The notes under the pieces: generated by a model | Told to the model about the DNA's origin: nothing | The model's database searches: none | What the model saw: only the letters and a program-made list of their open reading frames with translations | Made by a program: the position numbers and the translations under genes | In this document: positions 54,566-64,000 of the stretch, in pieces | How positions within the stretch are numbered: the stretch's first letter is position 1 | How the letters are laid out: every line of letters starts with the position of its first letter | NCBI GenBank assembly: GCA_016716505.1 | Contig: JADJWF010000011.1 | Location: 806,001 to 870,000 of the forward strand | Source of the DNA: Verrucomicrobiota bacterium | Lineage (GTDB): Bacteria; Verrucomicrobiota; Verrucomicrobiia; Limisphaerales; J093 | Direction of reading: 5' to 3' | Length of the DNA: 64,000 nucleotides

Positions 54566-56272
54566 GTGAATCTCAATCGCCGCCGCTTTCTTCGGGACAC
54601 CGCCCTCGCGGTGCCGCTCGCCGTCTGGACCGCCCAATTGCGTGCTCAAGGCCGCGACCGGGCACGCGAGTGGGAGGCCGATGTGGTCATCGTGGGCGGC
54701 GGCTTCGGCGGTTGCGCCGCCGCTCTGGCCGCTTGTCGCGCGGGGCTGCGCGTCATCCTGACGGAGGAAACCGACTGGATCGGTGGCCAGATCACCTCGC
54801 AGGCTGTGCCGCCGGACGAGCATCCGTGGATTGAAAGCTTCGGCTGCACCCGCAGCTACCGGGAGTTTCGGAACGCCGTCCGGCAGTGGTACCGCGATCA
54901 CTACCCGCTTACGGCCGCCGCCCGTGCCCATCCGCAACTGAATCCCGGTAACGGTTCGGTGTCGCGCCTGTGCCATGAGCCGCGAGTGGCGCTGGCGGTG
55001 TTGCAGCAGATGCTCGCCGCGCATCTGAGTTCCGGCCGCCTCCGGGTGTTGCTGCACACGCGCCCCGTCGCCGCGGACGTCGAGGGCGACCGGGTGCGCG
55101 CCGTGACCGTGGAGGACCGTCTGTCCTGCCGCCGCGTGACCTTGACCGCTCCGTATTTCGTGGACGCCACTGAACTGGGCGACCTGTTGCCGCTGACGGG
55201 AACCGAGTACGTCATCGGCGCGGAGTCGCGCCGCGAAACCGGCGAGGCGCATGCGCCCGAGGAAGCGCAACCCGCCAACCAGCAGGCCATCACCTGGTGT
55301 TTCGCCGTGGACCACTGCGCCGGCGAGGATCATACGATCGAGCGCCCCGCCGAGTACGCTTTCTGGCGCGACTACGTGCCGGCCATGACGCCGCCCTGGC
55401 CCGGCAAGCTGCTGAGCTGGCAAATGAGCGATCCGATTACACTCCAGCCGCGCAAGGTAAGCTTTGATCCCACCGGGCCCGGTGTGGGCGGGCTGAACCT
55501 GTTCATCTACCGGCGCATCCTGGACCCCGCCAACTTCCTGCCCGGCACGTATCGGAGCGGCGTCTCGCTGATCAACTGGCCGCAGAACGATTACTGGCTG
55601 GGGCCTTTGGTGGACGTGCCCGCCGCCGAGGCGGCCCGGCACCTGGAACGCGCCCGTCAACTCAGCCTCTCGCTCCTCTACTGGATGCAAACCGAGGCCC
55701 CGCGGGCCGATGGCGGCACCGGTTGGCCCGGGTTGCGGTTGCGCGGGGATCTCACCGATGGCCCGGAGGGGCTCGCGAAGGCGGCCTACATCCGCGAATC
55801 CCGTCGCATCCGGGCCGAATTCACCGTGCTCGAGCAGCACGTGAGTACCGAGGCCCGCATGCAGGAAACCGGTCGCCCGCGCGAGGAGGTCACGGCGGCG
55901 GTTTTCGCGGACAGCGTTGGGGTGGGCTCGTATCGAATAGACCTTCACCCGAGCACGGGTGGCAAGAACTACATTGACCTGAGCTGTCTCCCTTTCCAGA
56001 TCCCGCTCGGCGCGCTGCTGCCGCAGCGGGTCGAAAACCTGCTGCCCGCCTGCAAGAACCTCGGCACGACGCACATCACCAATGGCAACTACCGGCTTCA
56101 CCCGGTGGAGTGGAACATCGGCGAGGCGGCCGGCGCACTGGTGGCGTTTTCGCTCCGCATCAAAGAGCCGCCCCGTCAGGTGCGTCGCGACTCGAAACGG
56201 CTGGCGGAGTTTCAGCAATCGCTGCGCAGCCAGGGCTTCGAGTTGGAGTGGCCGAGGTTGCGCCCGCTGTAA
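54566..56272 (+). CDS. Tat-exported FAD-dependent oxidoreductase
   Basis: About 568 residues from GTG 54566 (VNLNRRRFLRDTALAVPLAV), a start that places the Tat motif NRRRFLR at the N-terminus; no ATG exists nearby. The dinucleotide fold VVIVGGGFGGCAAALAACRAG near residues 39-58 binds FAD. TDWIGGQITSQAV, the YFVDATELGDLLPLTG segment and the C-terminal NLGTTHITNGNYRLHPVEWNIGEAAGALVAF match the 'FAD-dependent oxidoreductase' family common in soil Verrucomicrobiota and Planctomycetes (xanthan lyase-like/DUF annotations). Substrate unknown; the export signal suggests oxidation of an extracellular organic compound. Its start lies right after the PfkB terminator, so its promoter position is unclear. 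Confidence 0.85.
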   Translation: MNLNRRRFLRDTALAVPLAVWTAQLRAQGRDRAREWEADVVIVGGGFGGCAAALAACRAGLRVILTEETDWIGGQITSQAVPPDEHPWIESFGCTRSYREFRNAVRQWYRDHYPLTAAARAHPQLNPGNGSVSRLCHEPRVALAVLQQMLAAHLSSGRLRVLLHTRPVAADVEGDRVRAVTVEDRLSCRRVTLTAPYFVDATELGDLLPLTGTEYVIGAESRRETGEAHAPEEAQPANQQAITWCFAVDHCAGEDHTIERPAEYAFWRDYVPAMTPPWPGKLLSWQMSDPITLQPRKVSFDPTGPGVGGLNLFIYRRILDPANFLPGTYRSGVSLINWPQNDYWLGPLVDVPAAEAARHLERARQLSLSLLYWMQTEAPRADGGTGWPGLRLRGDLTDGPEGLAKAAYIRESRRIRAEFTVLEQHVSTEARMQETGRPREEVTAAVFADSVGVGSYRIDLHPSTGGKNYIDLSCLPFQIPLGALLPQRVENLLPACKNLGTTHITNGNYRLHPVEWNIGEAAGALVAFSLRIKEPPRQVRRDSKRLAEFQQSLRSQGFELEWPRLRPL

Positions 56273-56308
56273 TCGTTGTCCTGCGACGTCGAGCCATACG
56301 GGATCCGG

Positions 56309-56517
56309 GTGACTCTTGCTCACCCCTTTTGGACGCATTTCGTGTGCGGCGTGGTCTTCGGCGGCGGTCTGGGCGTTTGACGCGGGTGGTGTTTCTCCAG
56401 CCGATGGGAACTCGCGACGATCGCTGCGGTGGTCGCGGTTTCGATTGCCTCCGCCTCCGGCCGATGGCGGGGCGCGCGTGGCACGGGATCATCGAGCGAT
56501 TCCTTTGGTTGACTTGA
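56309..56517 (+). pseudogene. Decayed small membrane protein gene
   Basis: Part of a 347-base gap after the FAD oxidoreductase. From GTG 56309 the frame reads VTLAHPFWTHFVCGVVFGGG, hits TGA at 56378-56380, then continues as SSRWELATIAAVVAVSIASA. The end (AWHGIIERFLWLT, TGA at 56515-56517) is in a neighbouring frame. Together these resemble small two-helix membrane proteins of about 70 residues seen in Verrucomicrobiota, from memory. Two breaks in so short a gene suggest real decay. Chance resemblance cannot be excluded. Confidence 0.4.
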
Positions 56518-56619
56518 CCCGATCGGCGAAGCGACAGGGCTGCGGTGATCCCCACAAAAAGGTAAAGGGACGCGGTTTGCCGGTTTGAACAATGCGGTGT
56601 CTGTCGCCAAACTCCCGCC

Positions 56620-58479
56620 ATGAGCCTGACGTTGCGGCCGAGCTTTGCCCGTTGGTTGGCCCCCTTGGCGGTTGCGCTGGCTGCCGTCCGATTGTCGGCG
56701 GCGCCGGCGACGATCTTCCAGGTGAACTCCTTCACCAACCTCAACTATTCCTCGGGTTTCGTAGGTCAGGTGGGCGTAACGACCGAGTGGCCGGCGGAGA
56801 TGGGCCGATCGGGCGACACGGTGGACGTCGGTTTCGTGCTGTCGCAGGTCCCGCCCGTTACGGCACGACACTATCGGTTTCGCGCGGTCATTACCTCCCA
56901 CTTTGAACAGTCGTTCGCGCTCGAGGTTCTCGCCGGGCCGTCGCTGGACGCTTTGACCGCGGTCCATTCCGAGTTCGTCAACAGCGCCCGGGTTGTCGCC
57001 GCCACAGTGCCGTTGGAACGGTTCGCCGTCGGGCAAACCAACTGGATCCGCCTGCGCGGGGTGGGAGTCGAGGTGGGCGAGGCAAAGCCCGCCGGTGTTC
57101 AGTGGAATCGCTGGCTCCTCACTCGCACCGACGCGGCGCTCGATCTTCAATCAGCCGTTGACGATCAACTGCGCCGGCTCGCCGACTACGTGCGGGACGC
57201 CATCCAGCCGAGTGGACTGGTGCGGGATTCCTTGATGCACTCGCCCGCCGCGCAGCCAATCCACCCGGCCAGCCCGGACGCCGCAGGATTCGCGCTGCTG
57301 GCTTTGTGCGGCCTCGACCATCTGAAGGTGGTCGGGGACGCCGAGGCACGCGTTCAGGCCATCCTTTCCGCCCATGCCGGCCGCACGACCGGTGTCACGC
57401 CCAAACGCAACGCCCGCGGTCATTGGTGGCATTGGCTGAACGTGGCCACTGGCAACCCGCATCCCGGGTGGAACGACAATTACACGACGATCGGCTCCGC
57501 TCTCCTGGTGGCGGGCGGACTCTTTGCCCGCAACCACTTCCCGCAGAACCCGACGATTGCCGCGCTGGCGGAGGAACTGCGCGCCTCGTGCGACTTCGAC
57601 GGCATGATCCATTCCGCGCTCGATGGGCGCGTGGCCCTCGCGACCGACGTCAACGGCAACGCGGTGGGCCACACCCGCCCGTGGAATGAATACCAGTTGA
57701 TCGTCTCGCTCGCCTTGCGCCAGCCCGGCGCCACGCGCGCAGCGGCGGTGTCGAACCTGTGGCTGAATCCCGCCGCCGCGCCCAAGTCGGTGTACCGGGG
57801 TATTCCTGTGCTGACGGATCGGGCGGGTTCGTTTGCGCCGGCCTTCTGGACCCAGCAGCAGTTTTTCTTCAACCCGGACTTCGCCGGCAACGCCGACTTC
57901 GTGGGCTTCTTCCGGAACCAGCAGCGCGCCGACGCGCTGTATTGCGCCTCCGGCCTGCGGCAGAACTACCGCTACGGCCTCACGGCTGGCGTGGACCCAT
58001 CCGGCTACCGCGCGGATCGTATCGGCGACCATGACAACGTCTTCAGCCCGTCGGCGGTTGGGGGGTGGGGCGACCTCGATACCTTGCTCGAATTCATTCA
58101 AAGTCAGCCGCCCGGGGCCGACCCGCGCAGCCGTTACGGCCTCGCGCGGGTTTCCTCGGCAATGGCCAACTGGTGGCCGGCGGACGCGGGACTTGTGGAT
58201 CACTTGTTTTTGCTCTTCGGCCTCGTCGAGGCACGAAGCCCGGGTTTCTTCAAACAGCGGCAGTCATTCACCGTCGCGCCCAAGCTCGCTCTGCAGCCTC
58301 CCGAGCCCGGGGCTGGTCGCGCGACGCTCTCGTGGTCACCGGAAGTGCCGGGCTTCGAATTGCAGGAAAGCTCGAGTCTGACACCGCCCCTATGGCAGCA
58401 CGTTGCCACGGGGGAGACGAATGGATCCACAGTCGAGCTGGCTGGCCCGGCTAAGTTCTATCGCTTGGTCAGGCCGTGA
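56620..58479 (+). CDS. Secreted alpha/alpha-barrel protein with 'FYRL'-type C-terminal domain
   Basis: A 619-residue protein with a signal peptide (SFARWLAPLAVALAAVRLSAAP). Residues about 30-170 are a beta-rich domain. The middle (about 180-530) has the rhythm of an (alpha/alpha)6 barrel with HWWHWLNVATG, NYTTIGSALLVAGGLFARNH and RPWNEYQLIVSLAL, similar in style to GH144/glucoamylase-like proteins. Catalytic residues could not be assigned. The C-terminus (LSWSPEVPGFELQESSSL...FYRLVRP) is a small domain that recurs on many secreted verrucomicrobial proteins, perhaps an anchoring or sorting module. Substrate unknown. Confidence 0.75.
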   Translation: MSLTLRPSFARWLAPLAVALAAVRLSAAPATIFQVNSFTNLNYSSGFVGQVGVTTEWPAEMGRSGDTVDVGFVLSQVPPVTARHYRFRAVITSHFEQSFALEVLAGPSLDALTAVHSEFVNSARVVAATVPLERFAVGQTNWIRLRGVGVEVGEAKPAGVQWNRWLLTRTDAALDLQSAVDDQLRRLADYVRDAIQPSGLVRDSLMHSPAAQPIHPASPDAAGFALLALCGLDHLKVVGDAEARVQAILSAHAGRTTGVTPKRNARGHWWHWLNVATGNPHPGWNDNYTTIGSALLVAGGLFARNHFPQNPTIAALAEELRASCDFDGMIHSALDGRVALATDVNGNAVGHTRPWNEYQLIVSLALRQPGATRAAAVSNLWLNPAAAPKSVYRGIPVLTDRAGSFAPAFWTQQQFFFNPDFAGNADFVGFFRNQQRADALYCASGLRQNYRYGLTAGVDPSGYRADRIGDHDNVFSPSAVGGWGDLDTLLEFIQSQPPGADPRSRYGLARVSSAMANWWPADAGLVDHLFLLFGLVEARSPGFFKQRQSFTVAPKLALQPPEPGAGRATLSWSPEVPGFELQESSSLTPPLWQHVATGETNGSTVELAGPAKFYRLVRP

Positions 58480-58727
58480 CCCCGAAGCGTCGGCAGCAGA
58501 TCGGCCAAGGGCGGACCCCTGACGCAAATGACCTCGCTCGCGGTGGCTCGCGGGTGCTTTGAGGCCGTTGCAACTGGCCGCGGAGAGTCCCAGTGCGAGG
58601 CGGCCAACCGCAGACCCGGGAACTCGTTGCAACTTCCACTTGTAACAATCTTCAGCTTGACTGGTTTTCACTTAGGCGGTTAACCACGGGGGCGAGTGCG
58701 GTGGCGGTTAAACAGCCAGTGACGGAT

Positions 58728-61700
58728 ATGGCGAAGATTCGAATGCGAGACACGCGGGGTGGTGTTAGGACGGGGTGCCGGATTGTTTTAGGATTGTGGG
58801 TGCTGTTGGGCGCGGCAGGACCGGCGGTGCTCGAGGCGAACGCACAGGCGGGCCCGCCAGCGGTGGACAGTTTCAACCCCACGTCGGGACGACCGGGCGA
58901 CGCGATCACCATCATGGGTGCGAACCTGGCGGACGCTGTGAGCGTACGCTTCAACGGGGTCAAGACCGGCTTCGAGGTGGTGTCCGACAAGCAGTTGATT
59001 GCCGTGGTCCCACCGGACGCCACGACCGGTCCCATTACCGTGGCCAACCCGGCGGGCGAGGGCAGCAGCCTCCTCTACTTTGAGGTCCTCCCGCCGTTGG
59101 CGCCGCCAGTGATCAGCAACTTGGAACCCTCGTCGGGCCGCGAGGGAACCTCGTTTCGGGTTTTGGGAGATAATTTCACCGGCGTGACCGCCGTGCGGCT
59201 GGGCGACCTGTCCGCCGCCTTCATCGTCGTCAGTGACACCGAACTGAAGGTTGAGGTGCCCAAGGGGGCCAAGAGCGGGTTTGTGGTGGTGAGCACTCCC
59301 GGCGGGACCGCGCAGAGCCAAATGGTGTTCGAGGTGCTGGCGGGGCCGGTTGGGCCGAGGATCGTCGAGTTGATTCCAGCCGCCGGGAAACCCGGGGATC
59401 GGATCAACGTCGTGCTGGAAAACGTGAGAGACCTCCGGGCCGTCGTTTTTGGGGCCTCGGGCGCCGCGTTCGAACGGCAGGACACCAACCTCGTGGTGGC
59501 GACCGTGCCGGAGCAGGCGAGGACCGGGCCGGTGCTGGTGTTCACGTCGGAAGGCGTGATTCAGTCGCCGGTTGAGTTCGTTGTGGATCGGCCGCTGTTG
59601 CCGCCGACGATCGGTGCTTTCGACCCTCCGCAGGGGCCGGTGGGTACGGCGGTGTCGGTTGTCGGCGAGAATCTGGGCGACGTCGAGCAGGTGTTGTTCA
59701 GCGGGACGCCGGCGGGTTTCGTGATCGCTTCTGAGGGCCGTCTGGTTGCCAAGGTGCCACCCGGCGCCACGTCCGGTCCGATTCGCGTCCAAAACAAGGC
59801 GGGCACGGCGGACAGCGCGACCGACTTCAAGGTGCTGGAGGCGCCGGTTCTTCCCTCGATCACGTCGTTCAAACCGGATCGGGGTCCGGTCGGCTCGACG
59901 GTCCAGGTGACCGGCGAGAATCTCGTCGGGGTGACGGCGGTGACGTTGGCAGGCATGGCCGTCCCCTTTGTCGAGGTTTCCCCGACGAGCCTCCGTTTTA
60001 CCGTCCCGGACACCGCGCGCTCGGGAATGGTCGCCGCAGAAACCGCCCACGGGCCGGTCTCCTCGCAAACGGACTTCATCGTGGAACGTCCCGTCCCGGC
60101 ACCGTTTGTGGATCGCTTCTCCGAGTGGCGGGCGAAGCCGGGCCAATGGGTCAAAGTACGCGGCGCGGGGCTGCTCGACGCGACGCGCGTGCTGATCAAC
60201 GGCGTGGCATCGAACTTTCAAGTTGTGGGCGATGGTGAAATAGCCGTCGAGATCCCCGAGGGAGCCACGAGCGGCGATTTGATCGTGGAAGTTGGCCGCC
60301 GGCCAGGCGATCAGTCCGAGCGTGTTGGTGGTGGCCCGGGACACGGATCCTGCGCCGGTGGCGCCGCAATTACAGCCGGCGAGTCCGGGCAAATTCCCAC
60401 CTGGCCAATTCGGCTTCGAGTTCCCAACGCAACCGCACCAAGCCTACGTGGTGGAACATGCCAGCCGGTTGGGCGTCGCAGACGCGGCGACGTGGACCCA
60501 GGTGCAGTCGCATCCGCCGCGCGGGAACGCGGGTGCGGTCTCAGTGGCCGATTTCGCCGACGCCAGCCGGGCAGAGAACTATTTTCGCGTCGTGGCCGGG
60601 ATCGCGGGCTTTGACAACTGGGACTTCGAACAGGGGCTTTTCGGCTGGGAGGCCAGCGGGGATGCCTTCGACGAGCAACCCACGTTTGGCGAGGCCTACC
60701 TGCGCTCGGCGCTTGGCGCGGGGGAGATCTTGCGCAACGTCGGCGGGGACTACTGGGACACGCCGGTCAGTGTGGGCCACCACGGAGACTTCTGGATCGG
60801 CACCGGTCAGGCCCGGCCAGAAGGAGCGCCGATCATGGAAGATCCGATTCAGCTCGCGCTTTTGGACGCGGGCACGGGCACCCTAACCTCGCCGCAATTC
60901 CGGATCGAACGGCCCTTCATTTCGTTCCTCATCGGCGGGAATCTGCGCCAGCCCCTGCCGCCGGTGGATGCGCCCCGGGTGGAGCTCTTGGTGCGCCCCA
61001 TCGGTCCCGAGGAGCGCTTTCTCTTCAACCAGACCTATCCCGAGGTCGAAGGGGGATTTCACGTGGTCCAGCGGGCTTACGTGCCCGGTTATCGGCCCGA
61101 ACTGCTGCGTCGCGAGGTGTTCGAGGTTGCGGCGTTCCGGGGCCGGCAGGCGCGGATTCGCATCGTGGACGCCACGCGGATGGGCCACATCAACGTGGAC
61201 GATTTTCGGTTTCTTGAGACCGACCCACGCCCCGGGTTGATCGCGGTGCCCCGGATGGTGGTTTATCTCGATCCCACCCAACCGCCGGAGTCCCACCCGG
61301 AGCCGCAGGCCGATTGGAGTGGCTTGGTTTATCTCGACCCCGACGCGCCCGTGTGGGGTTTTGCGGATACGCATACCCATCCGGCGTCTTATCTGGGCTT
61401 CGGCGGCAAACTCATTCACGGCGCCTGCGGCGGGCCTGCCGGCGTGAGCCTGTCTTCGTGTGAGGAGAATCACGGCTGGGGCGGCGCCAACGCCTGTTTT
61501 CCCCTCGTCGGTGCCTGTGCCCCAGCGATGCTGATGGAGCAATTCACGGGCTCCTTCGGACATCGCACCGGCGGTTACCAGTACGGGTTTGATGGCTGGC
61601 CGAACGTGCTCGAGCAGGGGGTTCACCAGCAGATGTACATTGATTGGATTCGGCGGGCGTGGCAGGGGGGCCTGCGGTTGATGGTGGCCCTCGCCGTCCA

Positions 61701-63459
61701 CAACCGGCTGCTGGCCGACCTGAATTACAACGACGGCCTGCTGCAGGACGATCTCTCGGTCGTTCATCGCCAAATCCAGGCCATCCGCCAGTTGGTGGCC
61801 CGAACCGACTTTATGGAGCTGGCGCTCACGCCCCGCCAGGCTCGCGCAATCATCCACCGGGGGAAACTGGCCGTGGTGCTCGGCATGGAAGTGGATCGGC
61901 CGTTGCTGCATGACGAAACCATCGAGCCCAACGACGGGTTGATCGTGAACAACGTACGGCACGCGTACGAAGTCCTCGGCATCCGCCACATGTTCCCGGT
62001 GCACTTCGCCGACAATCCCTACGGCGGGTTCGCCATGAACAATTCGCTGTGGATTTACAATAGCTGGTGGGTGGACTTTCATCGCTACCCGGCAGCCACC
62101 AGTCCGCAGCTCCGCGGCTTCACCGACCCGATCGAATGGCGCTTTGTGGCTCAAGGAGGTCTTCAAGTGGGCGCCTTCTTTTTGGGCGTTGCGGCATTCC
62201 CGCCCGCTCCGGCCGACTATCCCGCCGTCGGGGGCCACATCAACGCCCGCGGGCTGCAACCGGCCGGCCGCGTCCTGATTCGCGAGATGATGAAACGCGG
62301 GATGGTGATTGATGCGGATCACATGAGCCTGGTGATGAAGCGGGAGGTGTTCGATCTCGCGCGCGCCCAGCGCTACCCGCTCATCTCCGGGCATTCCGGG
62401 TTCACTGAGTTGAGCCTGCGTGGTGAGGAAACGTCTGACATGGGCAAGCGTCCCTCGGAAGCCGACCTCACGCCCACCTTCGCCCGCGAACTGGTGCTCC
62501 TGGACGGCATGGTGGCTCCCATCACGCTCGCCAAGGATCTGCGGGCTTACGGCACCAAGGTCCCGAATGACGCTCCGGGCTCCGCCAAATCCTGGGCGCA
62601 GACCTACCTCCGCGCCGTGGATTACTTCAACCGCCGCAACGTCGGCCTCAGCACAGATTTCGGGCTGGTTCACGGCGCCGGGCCGCGCTTCGGCATGAAG
62701 GCCATGTTTGTCCTGAAGGGTGACGCGGCGCGCACCAATCTGCTTGTCGGAGCGCTCGCCGCCCAAAGCAACGGTGTTCGCTATGCGGATCCGCTGCGCG
62801 ATTACCGCGCATCGCGGTTTGAAGGGCCCAATGAGTTGAAGCTCATTGACGTGTATGACGGGCCCGTGTTCTCCGGTGTTTATGACAAGGAAGAAAAGGA
62901 ATTCTGGGAGGCCATCGCCCTGCACAAGACGGGATTGGATCCGGATCGCGCGTTCTCACCGCCGCCCCGGAACCAGCGAATTCTTCAGTTCGCCCGGGGG
63001 CTGTTTGCGCTGAATGACGGGCTTCTCGCCGACATGCTGCGGCGGCCGGTGGTTCCCATCCTCGGCGACTGGGATGGTCACGAGGTGCGCATCCGCGCGG
63101 CGTATCACGTTCGGCACTCGGCCACCCGTCCCTTGCCTGGCGATGTCCATCCGCGCGTGCGCGAGATCTACCACAAGATGTTGCCGATCTGGCAACGATG
63201 GGTCGCCATGGAGGGCAACAACCGGCCGCTGCATCGCTGCAAAATGAACTGCATGCTGGATGGCGACCCGAACAAGCCGTACGTCAAGGAGTGGGACATC
63301 AACCTGGATGGCCTTGCCCACTACGGACTGCTGCCAGACTTCATCCAGGACGCGAAGAACTCCGGGCTCGACCGCCGTGACCTGCGGCCCCTGTTCCGCT
63401 CCGCGGAGGACTACATCCGGCTGTGGGAGCGTTGCGAACAAAACCGGCTGCGGGATTGA
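58728..63459 (+). pseudogene. Six-IPT-repeat protein continuing, across a frameshift, into an M19-type amidohydrolase
   Basis: From ATG 58728 (MAKIRMRDTRGG) with a signal peptide ending LEANAQA, six IPT/TIG repeats of about 85-90 residues follow, beginning PPAVDSFNPTSGRPGD and ending near 60,280. Coding then shifts frame at about 60,283-60,300 (gaagttggccgccgg) and continues without a gap as AAGQAISPSVLVVARD to the stop at 63459. The second part has a jelly-roll-like region, then an amidohydrolase/membrane dipeptidase (M19)-like domain with FADTHTHPASYLGFGG (HxH), VIDADHMS and ISGHSGF, and a conserved end HYGLLPDFIQDAK. A one-base indel would give a single secreted protein of about 1575 residues. 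Alternatively these are two proteins. Metal-dependent dipeptide or amide hydrolysis is inferred from the motifs. Confidence 0.75.
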
Positions 63460-63634
63460 ATGGCCTGCCCGGTGGCCGGGGTTGAGACCGAGGCGGGCCT
63501 GACGCGGCTCCTGGCGAAGCTCCCGCTGTCTGGAGCCCGCGAGAAGGCCCCAACATCATTGTCGAGGCTGCCCGCGGGCCTGGTGCAGCCGGGAAGCAGG
63601 AGAGGTTTTCTTGAAAGTCTGAACGAGGGATGCC

Positions 63635-64000
63635 TCAGCGCGGGATCTTGAGTCGCACGAATTTGGCCGGTTCCGGACCGATCAGCAGGGAGGCGTTCAA
63701 AAGTTGCCCGTTGCCGGGGAGCGGGCTCTCGTAGTCCGTCCAATCGTCCTCCCGCAGGCTTGTCGAGACTTGGAGTTGATAGAGGAAACCAATTTCCGAG
63801 GTCCAGGCCAGCTCAAGGTGTTTGCCGTTGCGGGAAACGGTCAACTGCGGTCGCGCGGGCTGGCCACCGGGATCCTCGTCGTCGTGGTGGAGACCGTCGG
63901 CGCCCGCGGCGTGGATCATCGCGATTTCCTCCGGTGCCAGCGCGCGGTTGAACAGCATCACCTCGTCGAGTTCGCCCTGCCAAAGGCTGCTGCCCGGGCG
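63635..64000 (-). CDS. LamG-type secreted protein, C-terminal part (5' end outside window)
   Basis: The reverse strand is open from the window edge to the stop at 63635, giving 121 residues. It begins with SLWQGELDEVMLFNRALAPEEIAMIHAAG, the characteristic end of a concanavalin-like LamG domain. A linker rich in Asp and Pro follows (DGLHHDDEDPGG), then a small C-terminal domain (LELAWTSEIGFLYQLQVSTS ... AKFVRLKIPR) of the type found on secreted verrucomicrobial proteins. It is convergent with the amidohydrolase gene, separated by 175 bases in which I see no gene. Binding to glycans or surfaces is probable from the family; any catalytic domain lies outside the window. Confidence 0.75.
   Translation of the reverse strand, partial: RPGSSLWQGELDEVMLFNRALAPEEIAMIHAAGADGLHHDDEDPGGQPARPQLTVSRNGKHLELAWTSEIGFLYQLQVSTSLREDDWTDYESPLPGNGQLLNASLLIGPEPAKFVRLKIPR

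Overview
The window is about 64 kb of GC-rich bacterial chromosome. It most resembles a free-living Verrucomicrobiota genome (Limisphaerales/Pedosphaera-type). This is inferred from four things: small palindromic repeats scattered between and inside genes, many secreted FG-GAP, PQQ and IPT proteins, C-terminal 'FYRL'-type tails on secreted proteins, and a GldA/F/G plus DUF4340 cluster. No rRNA, tRNA, CRISPR array, prophage or insertion sequence was recognised.

Bases 1-17,528 run leftward. The core is a periplasmic molybdenum/iron-sulfur/haem enzyme of the type II DMSO reductase family that resembles the Nitrospira/anammox nitrite oxidoreductase (NXR) group. Gene order is: a di-haem cytochrome c fused to a haem-b gamma subunit, a Tat-exported catalytic alpha subunit, a 150-residue protein of unknown function, a four-cluster Fe-S beta subunit, a TorD/NarJ-type chaperone, an HEFMH-containing protein, and a MOSC-domain protein cut by the window edge. 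Upstream on the same strand lie two tandem FG-GAP/ASPIC proteins, one with an in-frame amber codon, and a membrane protein with an IPT domain.

Bases 17.7-28 kb hold central metabolism: a 2-oxoacid:ferredoxin oxidoreductase (korAB), a DegT-type aminotransferase, a Nudix hydrolase, a decayed beta-solenoid remnant, and a class I fructose-bisphosphate aldolase with a clear terminator. Assimilatory sulfate reduction follows (cysI-cysH-cysD-cysN, 26.1-31.0 kb); APS kinase and a CysJ flavoprotein are not in the window.

Bases 31-44 kb contain a metallophosphoesterase, a secreted GH38-type glycosidase, a TPR-protein remnant riddled with repeats, a HemW/HemN-like radical SAM protein, an MGMT-family protein, a PQQ beta-propeller, a class A-type serine hydrolase, a frameshifted thpR and a variant UvrA.

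Bases 44.9-64 kb contain a frameshifted panB, the four-gene Gld/DUF4340 transporter operon, a Tat-exported glycosidase-like/SUMF1 fusion (frameshifted), a PfkB kinase, an FAD-dependent oxidoreductase, a secreted alpha/alpha-barrel protein, a six-IPT-repeat protein that continues in another frame into an M19-type amidohydrolase, and the end of a LamG-type secreted protein.

Seven reading frames carry a single disruption (stop codon or frameshift) inside otherwise well preserved coding sequence. Either pseudogenes are unusually frequent or the assembly has residual base errors; panB in particular suggests that errors should be ruled out first.
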